Shown here: positions 54,766-64,000 of the stretch, piece after piece
Layout: every line of letters begins with the position of its first letter
Numbering within the stretch: position 1 is the stretch's first letter
NCBI GenBank assembly: GCA_001695595.3
Contig: MBPM02000023.1
Coordinates: 744,001 to 808,000 of the forward strand
Source of the DNA: Plasmopara viticola
Taxonomy: Eukaryota; Oomycota; Peronosporomycetes; Peronosporales; Peronosporaceae
Direction of reading: 5' to 3'
Length of the DNA: 64,000 nucleotides
Made by a program: the position numbers and the translations under genes
Notes under the pieces: model-generated
Seen by the model: only the letters and a program-made list of their open reading frames with translations
Databases searched by the model: none
What the model was told of the DNA's origin: nothing

Positions 54766-56180
54766 TGGCAAAGATCATGCTGTCAAACGATGCTACGTAT
54801 AGTCTTACGGCTCGAGGCCGTTGCTGCCTCGATTTAACGAAAATCAGAAAGTTAAAACCAAAAGCGATCATGCATGTACAAAAAAGACTACCTGGTAATA
54901 AACGTGGTCGATCAATGATGAGGTTTGATTTAAGTAAATATGTTATTTGCCGTCCGATCTTTTAAAGTTTTGTATATCAGCTCCAGCAATTTTCGAGCGC
55001 TTTTATTCTTATTGCCGGAATTAGCTAGACGGATATACAGGGGTGTCCAACAAAGCAGTGTTACTGAAAGTTTATCGATGTTGAAACCATTGAGCCTCTC
55101 GCTCTGTATAAACCTACGCAATAGTAATGTTATAAGACGGGTGGATATCGACAAATACGTACATGAACATAATTAAAGACAAATTGGAATCACGTACCGC
55201 CTGTAGATGAGTATAGAATTGTTCTTTTGAAAAGTTTGTGGACCCACAAGATGGCGTCATCTAAGAACTCGATGTAAATCATAAAAAGACGATTGCATAT
55301 ACGAGCTATGCATCACACTTTGTGTGACATGGTTGCAGAAAAAGCTTCCTTGGGGGTTATTTATCGCTTGAGGCTTGAGCGGCAAGCGGAGCGAACATGG
55401 AGCATCTGTTGCTTGAAAAAAATTAGGATGTAATATGCATAGAAAGTTCTCGAATATTCTTGACCGACTTCAGCGCAACTGATGGCTCCTAGCCATCTAC
55501 TGCTGCTATCGTAGAGCCTATCATTCTCCTCTGTTCCATTCGGATTTTCTACAAATCCCGAATATTTCTCATACAAAAAGGTCTCTCGACCTCCAAAAAT
55601 TTCAAAATGTCGAAATCTTGGTTTCTTAGTTTAAAATTTTGTCGCCACAGATTTCTGTGGGTAGGACCAATCCATAAATGTTTTTAAAAACTGTAAATAT
55701 ATGATGTTGTTGCCGGAGACGACACTTACGTCAAATGACCTTCCCATTTCTTTTGACGAGGATTATCTTTTGGACTTCAACAAGGTCAAAGAGTCCAAAG
55801 TTTGCTCCAAATTCTCTACGGGCTTATTATTAAGCCACCAATTTTTGTACGTCGGGTCTTTCTTGTGCTGACGGTGTCCAGTGACGACTTATAGGAGCAG
55901 TTCCTCGGAACCGTCGGTAAATTTAGCAATGATGTTTAAGGTTCTTGCGATACGGCTTTGACTTTAAAGTATTAAATACTGGATGCAGCTTAAATACTCT
56001 CAATGATTTGACTCATATAAATCTCACAGAAATTGTATTTCGGGAATGGGCCAAACCATCTCGGCGCGAGTTATTTGTCCAGTGCAAACCATTTTAACGA
56101 AAAATTAAAGTCTTGTCGCTTAAAATCACCATGTCGCCAGCCTTGGCGTCTCAAAAAAGTCTATAATTGTCGTACATGTA
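54766..56180. other. No gene supported; possible 3' part of a gypsy element
   Basis: Short frames only. The part from about 55.7 kb lies downstream of the minus-strand integrase remnant and could hold the end of that element and an LTR, but no LTR pair was recognised. Confidence 0.4.
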
Positions 56181-56182
56181 CA

Positions 56183-56880
56183 TCATGCGTTGTGAGCCGG
56201 TCCCATGCGACCGTGTTTAAAGTATTTTGATGGTGTAGAGAATTTTTTAGACGACATTTCCAACTTGTGAAAATTCAGATCAATATAATAAATATATCCC
56301 AGATCCGCTCCGAGCGGTGTCATTTCAAGTGCAGAGTGTACGCGTCTATCATGAGCTTCCTCCGCCAAATATAGAAATAGTTATAACCATGCTGCGCTAA
56401 ATTGAAGAAATCTCGAATATTAATTTCGAGAAAATGAATTGTTTTATGTGATTTTTGATCCGTTCGCGGCCTGAAGCCAAAGACAAATTGTGCTGCGTTC
56501 CCACAGAAGACACGATTGATTGCCAGAGCTTGCATGTGAACATGGTTTCTTCATTGAACACAATGGTCCTTCGTATACGATGCCTTTCATATTGTCCATC
56601 TTGATTATATCTACAGCTTCTGCATTACCTTCCATTGTCTTCGTAGCAATATACGTTTCCTTTCTGATAAACGATTAACAATCACCATGCTAGCACTGAA
56701 ACCACTTTATGTCTCCGAAAAAGGTACGATGAGAGCTACTGAAATGTTAACCCGTGCTCTGAGGATCTGAAGTTTTCATGACGGTTTGTCTAGCCTTATT
56801 GCTCTGGTACATCTCGCAAAAGCTGGAATAGCGCTGGACGTATGCCGTCACTTTCGATCAGCAGTACTTCTGACGCACGG
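56183..56880 (-). pseudogene. Gypsy integrase remnant
   Basis: Segments on the minus strand: KVTAYVQRYSSFCEMYQSNK, the expected zinc-binding region although some of its usual C/H residues are changed; ETYIATKTMEGNAEA; FVFGFRPRTDQKSHKTIHF, recalling the HPQTDGQ-type block; and AEEAHDRRVHSALEMTPLGA, matching the conserved end of the integrase core. Several stops lie between them. Confidence 0.6.
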
Positions 56881-57174
56881 CCAGCTTGATTATCAATCCT
56901 CCGATCCAGATTCGTGGTTCTTACGAATCAAGCAATATCCGGAGCTCCATCGTCGATGATGTACCGTTAACAAGACTCATCTCGCCTGTTTGGTAAAATC
57001 CATCCACGAGCACATGGCCCTTTCTATTCTTTTTTCAGCTTTTTGATGACTCGCTGTGGGTGTCTATTTTACGAAAGCACTTCTTAACGGTTTAGGCCGT
57101 TGTAATATTGTCATTCCATCTCGCGATGATTAACCGCATCCAGTAGCTAGCTTACTTAAGCATTTTTTCTGTTT

Positions 57175-57760
57175 TTTTTTATCACGTGACAATGTATCAG
57201 CCACGGTCTTACATCGGTATTCCACGTAAGCAGAGAGATTTAGTTAGCTCATTGAACCATCGAGCTACTCAGAGGCATTCGACTTACGCACCAGAATCAT
57301 CTCCATACTCTTCTCATCCAATTTAATTGTAAATGGTCGTTTGAAAAGATACATATGCCATGCTTTCAGGGCATGCATGATTGCATATAGTTCTTGCCCA
57401 CGAAGGGTAGTTCTGCGCGACTGATTTGATCGATTAATCGATTAAAGCAAAAAACTACTCTGGCTCTTATTACTTCAAGACAAAATTTCCCCGATCGCTA
57501 AATTTAAGGCATCCATTTGGATATATAATGCAAGATCTGGAAGACTGAGAGCAGGCGAAAACGTAAAGCGACACTTGAGTTCAATAAAGCAGCGCAATAA
57601 GTGATCGGAAGCTTGTTCGATTCTAAATGCTGTTTCCTTGATACAGTGGCGAAGCGCTTCTGCAGTCTGCGCAAATCCTTGGAGAACCTTGCGGTATCGA
57701 CTGTAGAGCTTAAAACGAAGTGCACTTGCTTGGGCATTAGCCATTTGCACTGACGTTTAA
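57175..57760 (-). pseudogene. Gypsy reverse transcriptase end and RNase H remnant
   Basis: The minus frame gives YRKVLQGFAQTAEALRHCIK, then FIELKCRFTFSPALSLPDLA and MDALNLAIGEILS, the connection region and first RNase H aspartate block. Further downstream RGQELYAIMHALKAWHMYLF and IKLDEKSMEMI continue the RNase H domain with an LDEKS in place of the usual tDh-s motif. Stops separate the pieces. Confidence 0.65.
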
Positions 57761-57949
57761 GTTGTTGAAGTCCGTCCAAACGCCGCTTTGTTCGGCATCG
57801 TCTTCTAGGCATGATATCTCGTCCTCACAGAACTGGCACTTTAAACTTGACGTATAGCTGCTGTTTTGGCACATGGTCTTAAGCTGTAGTGTAGTCTGCG
57901 ACATCTTTGCTGCTCGAGATCTAGTACTTGTTGTCATATCATGGAAGGA

Positions 57950-60105
57950 TTAAAAAAACGGCTAAAAGTACCCAGGCTTTCACTAAATCCAAAAGGAGAT
58001 CTTAAAACGCCTCGGCCTTAAGCATGTGCGGTGTTTATTTCCAATGGTGCTCATGTCTTGTGCTTGTTTAAGCGCTCGCAATCGGCTATATATTTAATGA
58101 TCCAGCACGGATTTTTGTTGATTTCTCGAAATAATGTAACCGAGACTGACAATTCTATCGCCATCAAGTGGCGCTTATCGACATGAAAGTCTTACGTTGC
58201 AAAGATCTACAGCTCAATCTCTTTGCCAAAATATCTTTATTATCAAAAAGATGCCATAACGAAAAATTTGAAACGCTCATTTGTCTGTGTTGCACTTGTC
58301 TTTGCATTTGAGCTTGCATTTGGGCATGACTTTGCTGTTGTTGCTCAGTGACATACAGCAGTGGCTGAAGCTTGGACAGTATATCTTGTTACGCCGCTTT
58401 ATAAGGAGTTTTGTTAGCCTGGATGCTTGGTTCCATTATATTGCTCGTACTAACCACATCTTGCAAGAGCACACCATTTGTACTTCGACGCAAAGTTTTA
58501 GTGCTCTTGCTCTGCTCTGTTGGTGAGTTATTGGGTTCAGAGAACCCTTTTTATAGTAGGGTGTTCTTGTTGAACCATACTTGCTGGACTATTCAGCACA
58601 CTTTGTATATTCTACCAAAATCGAAGATAAAGCTTAAAAATGATGTCAGATGGAAGGAGTGGTCAAACAAACCATTTTAAAGAAATCAAGTTGCTAATTA
58701 CGACATTTAAGGATTTCAGCGATGACTTAACTAAATTTATCGGCGTTCGAGTCCTTACAATCTGGGCTTAGTTTTGAATGCCGTGAGCGAATTTTAGCCA
58801 CTTCACCGTTACTAACCACATTTAACTTTCAAACTTTATCGACATCCTGGTTACGGTCTGTCGAGAATTTGGTGGTGCATATAAATGGATGTTCAGGCTC
58901 ATGAATTCTCATTTATATGTACAATGAAGCGTACGAAATAGCTTAGTAGCAACAGGTGGGAATCAAAAAAGCCCATACAGTAACTGAGGGTTTTCCTCTT
59001 TCAGCAGCGGTACACGAATCCACCGGAAGACAGGATCACTAAGCCACAAATCAACTAAAGTAACGACAGATTCTTGTTCCACACTACCGCGAAGTTGCAC
59101 TTACCAATTAGTAGATGCCAAGTTTGTGCTAAAGAAGCTTGTGCGGCGATCGAAGGTGCAGTATTTGTTGCACTAAGGAAAGTTAATAGTGATAGAAGAA
59201 TGAAGCTATAATTTTTCGTATTTTGCTAGCTCCGGGCATCTACTGCAATCACTCTAAATTCTACTATCCTCCTGGATTCTTACCGATCCTAAATGCTTGT
59301 TTAAAAATTAGATCCGTTGACTACCAACGGATATGGGACGTCTAAACCATAATTTCTCGATCCAAAAGTCTGAAGCCACCGCTTTCTGTAAATCGTTTCA
59401 TAGCATATTAGTTTCTGGAGCAATGTAATGTAATTTTGTGGTTTGAAGTTGCAGGTCAATGCGCGAGGATAATTAAAGTATAAGCATGGCACATTCTTTT
59501 GCACTCAAGCTAAGCTAAGGGTACAATGTAAACATATTAGACGGTCACCGCGGCAGCAAATTGAATAAATGTATATGTCTGTCGATTATGGAGCATTTAG
59601 TCCACAGATCAAATTTAGTCTATCAATGTCTCATCACACAATGACAGCGATACAGTCGCTTGTGTCTTCGATATTTCTGCTGAGGCTCTTGCAGACCACA
59701 TGAGCATTTAGGCTGTCAAATCCAATGAGGTCGATCATCTGTGGTAAAAAGAAGCAGCTCTGGAAATTCATCGTGAATGCCTAATTAATTAACAAGCAGA
59801 CACTCTAACGATTGTTTTCAAAGCTTTAGCTTTATGCTTAATTTATCATTAAGCAGATCTTAAAACTCGCTTGCATCAACAGGCTCATTATACTGCAAAA
59901 TCGTTGATCTGGTGAGTCCTCTCGAAACAGATTGTCATGCGAATGATTGCAATTACTAAAAGAGGCCTGAAACATATATGGGGCAAATTGGTCGATTAGT
60001 CGGAATAATAGTTATAGAAAAACAAACGTTTGGATCTGAATAGAAAAGGTATAGTTGTCACCTGTCGTGAGCACGACTTATGCTTGCGGGCAAGGAAACG
60101 GTAGC
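57950..60105. other. No gene supported
   Basis: Short frames with no motif. The upstream part of the gypsy pol (reverse transcriptase core) would be expected from 57.95 kb on but was not recognisable. Confidence 0.45.
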
Positions 60106-60112
60106 ATTACAC

Positions 60113-60470
60113 TCATTCAGCATTTGTTGGTTCGGCAAATGCCGAATCATTGACTAAGGTTGCAAAAGGAGCAGTGCCAGCTTTATGTCCAAGGTCGCGC
60201 CGAGGTTTATACTCTGGATGTCTCGAGAGTGCATCCGCGAGGAATTTCGTTTTTCCCGGTTTGTAGCGTACCACGATGTTGTATTCTGAGAAGAAAGAGA
60301 GCCAGTGGGCCACTGCTGGCTCAGGTGCGGACTTTTAACCGCCGTTCGTAGCAACGCGTGATCCGTTTAGATTGCGAACGTCTTCTCGCCGAGCAAGTGA
60401 ACGCGGAACTTAACCAGCGCGTACCGCATTGCGAACAGGTTGTAAGACTTCAGCAATAAGCAATGTGGCA
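60113..60470 (-). pseudogene. Second Ty3/gypsy RNase H fragment
   Basis: Reading the minus strand gives SYNLFAMRYALVKFRVHLLG, EKTFAI, a stop, then TDHALLRTAVKSPHLSQQW; after a shift it continues HWLSFFSEYNIVVRYKPGKT and FLADALSRHPEYKP. This is the gypsy RNase H end and its usual ADALSR motif. It is better preserved than the 57-kb copy and different in sequence, so it is a separate insertion. Only this fragment was found. Confidence 0.75.
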
Positions 60471-61136
60471 AAGTCAGACGCGTTTCTGTTCTGAAATGTC
60501 CAAGCAAATTTTTTAACTAATTAATTAAGGTGGCGGCGATACAAAACCAAAATTGTCGTCAACATAAGGCATCAACGCTTTTTAATGGAATGTAATATTG
60601 GATAGATAATGTTCTCAAGAAATTTAATACAACCTATTTGAAAGCGAAATGAAAAAGGTTTGTGAATTAATTGTCATGACGGGTCTGCCCTTGTTAGCGC
60701 ATGTATGGTCAGAAAATATGTAGAGCAAATTATTGTCTCCGTGCTTTGTTATACCCATTAAAAATACATATATTGTGACGATACATATGCGACAAAAGTT
60801 GTGCACGCCACTGCTTACCGATATCTTCAGCACAATAGAAAGAATGGAGAATTCGACAACTTATTGCAGACAATTCTTGTGGAAGAGAGTAGGGCAAAAA
60901 CATTTTTTTACATAGTCTAGTTAACGACTTAACTGGATCAAATTTTGATAAATGGTCCAGAAGGAAAATAGAAAAACACATCACCGAGATGAAAGATGAC
61001 ATACTCGGTTTGTCATACGAATGTGATAGATTATTTTGGCTGTTATATCAAGTCGGTTTTTGTATCAAGAACTAACATCCTATTGATTGCATCGTAAGAT
61101 CGTATACATTACTGCACGCCTGCAAAAAGCAAGGTG

Positions 61137-61539
61137 CTAGTATATCTGGAAGCACCTGGTAGTTAATCGTGATCCCACGCAGGTCTTTTGTCTGCTTGAA
61201 GGCTCTGGAGGAGAGAGAAGTACCAGATCCATTCGACGCGCAGTTTGAGCTGCTTGAAGGTATGGGAAGATAGCTGCATCTTCACCCAGACCTGCTACCA
61301 AGCAATTTAATTCCATCACGGCGTTTGGGCTCAACGAACAGAGGCTAAGTTTAAAGAAGGCGGCACAGGCTTTTGTTGCAGCTTCCAATTTCACGAAGCT
61401 TGAAGGTTTCTACCTTTGAAGGGAAGAAGGTTAAGGCCTTCTCGTATGTATTTAAAAGCTGCATGATTGCCACGTAGTTAGTCTTGATCATGCTTTCCAG
61501 GTGCACATGGCGTTCGCACCATCTAATTGTTTCTAGCAC
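61137..61539 (-). pseudogene. Unrecognised degenerate coding-like segment
   Basis: Two overlapping minus frames read like one protein with a single shift: WCERHVHLESMIKTNYVAIM and KALTFFPSKVETFK, then KLEAATKACAAFFKLSLCSL and PYLQAAQTARRMDLVLL. Composition is protein-like and helical. I do not recognise the family; a transposon-derived remnant is likely. Confidence 0.3.
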
Positions 61540-62724
61540 TTGCCTGCAAAACTATACCAAGAGAGAACATTTGTCCGAAGAGCACGTAAGAAAAAGCTAT
61601 AAGCAACATTCCTTCCAACAAATTTAATTTCTGTCATCAATCACTCTTTCTTGCCTGTAATCAAGGTGAACGTGAGCTTCATATATATTTATATGAATTC
61701 AAGCCCCCGTTTCTGAGACGTTTCTTAAGCAAATCAAGAAGACTAAGTTATTGTACGGACTACGGGTAGGCCCTCAATGCTTTAAAGTGCAAGCAGTAAT
61801 ATTCAGAAGGGCTAATGAAAAAAGAAAGACCACGTTTACCCAAAATCCTAATTTACTTCTAAGATAACCAAAATAGTGGTGTCCATGAGCAATTTAATCT
61901 TGATGAACTTAAGCGCTACCGAGCACAGCAACACTCGCTACTATAGCTGTGATGAGCAAGTGCACACGATCCGTGCATTCCCCTAAGCTTTCGAAAAATC
62001 AACATTCATCTCATTCTAGAGAATTAATATACTAACGGAAGCTTTAACGTAAGAGCTGTGTAGACTTCGTCGAATAGTACTTATCAAGTATGTGGATGTG
62101 TGGTTGGTACAAACCATGAGATCGTCCTGGCAGCTCTCAACAAAGAGTCTAGCAAAATGGCACTTCTAGTTGTACACACAAGTGTGCGAGGATGTAAATG
62201 GCCTTGGCGGCTCTAGTGTGTCGGGAATTTGCGAGTGCCAGCAAATGATTGCGTTTGACCGAATTGATCTGACTGATGCTCAAAGAGAGGATAGCGTCGG
62301 AATCAGTTTAAGTGAACAGTGGGACGGCTCTACATGTATCTAGTGTCGAAATTGACCTGGTTGGGAGATTTAAGGTCTTTTAACGCACAAAGTCATTTCT
62401 TTATCTCGACATTAACAAATCCTGGACATGCTGCGGTTCAATAGAAAGTCTGAGCAAGTGCACGTCTGGATAATATAAAAAAATGCACTTGGAAGGGATT
62501 AAAGTTACTAATATCTCCACGAAGATAGACGAAACGACGTCCTCAAAATCTCTTTGTACGGTTTGTTGGTATTTCACGCTACGCAGACGATTTGCTGCCT
62601 TTACGAGTCCTTCAGCAGGCCGATCATGAAATTAATACTGATGGACTGTCAGCAGCGCAATGACACCGGCAAGACTGCCTAATGTGCAACTGCATTCTAT
62701 AATGGCTTTGTATTTTCATGCATA

Positions 62725-62940
62725 GTGAAAGCTCACGTAGTTATTTCTCGTACTCGACGGATGCGGCCGCCTAGTACCTATCATTTGCCTCATCGAGATT
62801 ACGATATCATTATTTCATCCTCGAGGAATGACTACGCTAGAAGTCCTACTGTAATACAACAGCCCGCTTTCCATCAAGAGCCAATGTTGCCTCGCACTTT
62901 TCCTTTAGCCGCTCCAGCAACTTATCGCTCGAATGTTTAA
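62725..62940 (+). other. Possible exon, unrecognised
   Basis: A 71-codon frame preceded by tttcatgcatag, a possible splice acceptor, and reading RMRPPSTYHLPHRDYDIIIS with a Pro-rich end. No ATG or neighbouring exon was found, so it may be chance. Confidence 0.2.
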
Positions 62941-63510
62941 GCTCATCGCTCCCCAGAGCTTTTAGCAAAGCAACCCACGTGACGTTTTTGCGCATACGCT
63001 TAACAGATCGGATCTAAGAAAAGAAAATCACTTTTGTGATATGATTAAGCGCATAATCTGGTTGACGCAATAACGCATCAGCCAAAAAATGTTTTATGGG
63101 TTCATACTTCGCTTTGAGCTTTATAGGATAGCCACCTCTCAAGGATAAAGCAACATATCGTAGTGCATTGTGACCCAAGATCTACGTTGATTGCGATCGG
63201 TTTAAAGCTAAGTCGATGAAACTTTAGCTTGACGAAATTCACACTAACTTATGCAGGCCATTGGTCAGGCTAAGTCACTTTATTAGATCTATCTAAATTA
63301 ATAAAAATGGCCGATCCACAAATGTCTTGAATTTGAACGAAGGCCATACATACCCTTCAATAAGTACCCCAAAAATCAATTTCTTTTCAGGCCAAAGTCA
63401 TATCTTTTCACCTTAGCGAAAAATTTATTTGCGCGCATGCACTCAAGTACTACTCACAGAGTGGACATTGGTACTGCACGCCCGTCATTTCGTGCTCTGC
63501 ACGGGTTTAA

Positions 63511-63530
63511 ATATATATATATATATATAT
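63511..63530. repeat. (AT)10 microsatellite
   Basis: Ten AT dinucleotides in an uninterrupted run. Confidence 0.95.
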
Positions 63531-64000
63531 AATAGTATGCATGGGCATATGCCTTTTGAGGCTGAACAACCGCATCACTAAGCAATCGAACGTCGCAGGC
63601 GCATTCGAGATCCCTCGGAGAATGATAAACTAAAATCATACCGCTAGCTTTGTAAAGGCCAATGCCGTTTTACGCTTCAAAAATAAATTAGAATTGAATG
63701 ATCAATATCTGCATCAGGTGCCAAACCAAAAGAAGCTTTTAAGAAATTACATTCTACTATTTCTTCATCAATCGATATTGTGGATCCAATAAATACTTCA
63801 AGATTCTTAGCATCTACTCAGCGCCAAAGTGCGATTTGAGTGTCATTTTAGAATGCATCATTCAAAGTTGATGAGAAGTTGATCTTTTCTCAAGATCGAG
63901 TGATCACTACCTCAGCTACGCCATCGACTACTTGTATCTCTAAAATCTTTGCTTAGTACACCTAGGCCAACTTTAGCAAAACATTTGCATACAGGGTAAT

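Larger units (their letters stand above)
56183..57937 (-). mobile_element. Ty3/gypsy retrotransposon pol remnant
   Basis: Minus-strand blocks occur in the order reverse transcriptase end, RNase H, integrase, which is the Ty3/gypsy order (copia has integrase first). All are interrupted by stops and shifts. Limits are approximate and no LTRs, gag or protease were recognised. Confidence 0.65.
60480..64000. other. No well-supported gene to the window end
   Basis: Short frames only. Two weak candidates (61137-61539 minus and 62725-62940 plus) are listed separately. There is an (AT)10 microsatellite at 63511-63530. Confidence 0.45.

Noticed and set aside
1..64000. RXLR or Crinkler effector genes
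   Set aside because: None of the open frames shows a signal peptide with an RXLR-EER or LXLFLAK motif; single matches in short frames were chance.

Overview
The window looks like nuclear DNA of an oomycete, probably a Phytophthora or downy-mildew relative. It has short GT-AG introns of about 51-105 nt, compact islands of conserved eukaryotic genes, repeated Mutator-like (MULE) transposase remains, Ty3/gypsy and LINE debris, and a pair of SANT-like proteins with E/R-rich tails. Species cannot be told from the sequence alone.

Layout. 0.76-3.18 kb (-): an 805-aa protein joining a long multi-span membrane region to a DGAT2-type acyltransferase domain. 3.2-11.3 kb: no gene supported. 11.35-14.1 kb: eroded LINE-like element with an endonuclease remnant. 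14.2-16.4 kb (+): two-exon sedolisin/TPP1-like protease with signal peptide and C-terminal membrane anchor. 17.6-18.6 kb (+): decayed MULE transposase. 20.0-22.0 kb: two related SANT-like/coiled-coil genes arranged tail to tail. 22.57-25.37 kb: a complete but dead MULE with both ends and a frameshifted transposase. 25.4-35.3 kb: nothing supported. 35.3-37.1 kb (+): third MULE transposase pseudogene, still showing a zinc knuckle. 38.1-52.9 kb: dense housekeeping island, in order TIM9 (-), Qc-SNARE (+), a frame-broken PDZ/PH gene (+), a CENP-L-like gene with one frame break (+), an intronless 2,382-aa HEATR5/Laa1-like gene (-), GOSR1/GS28 Qb-SNARE (+) and an RRM-RS splicing factor (+). 53.67-54.76 kb: a small non-autonomous relative of the 22.6-kb MULE carrying a captured coiled-coil gene fragment (Pack-MULE-like). 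56-58 kb and 60.1-60.5 kb (-): two Ty3/gypsy pol remnants. The remainder to 64 kb holds no supported gene.

Functional theme. Three genes of the island act in endomembrane traffic (GOSR1, a SYP5/syntaxin-8-like Qc-SNARE, HEATR5/Laa1). HEATR5 and GOSR1 start 79 bp apart on opposite strands and TIM9 and the Qc-SNARE start 107 bp apart, so both pairs probably use shared divergent promoters. The most notable structures are the gene-capturing MULE and its autonomous relative in the same window, local inverted duplications inside the dead transposase, and the membrane-DGAT2 fusion. Exon boundaries were derived by hand from GT-AG sites, frame continuity and family motifs; no database search was possible.
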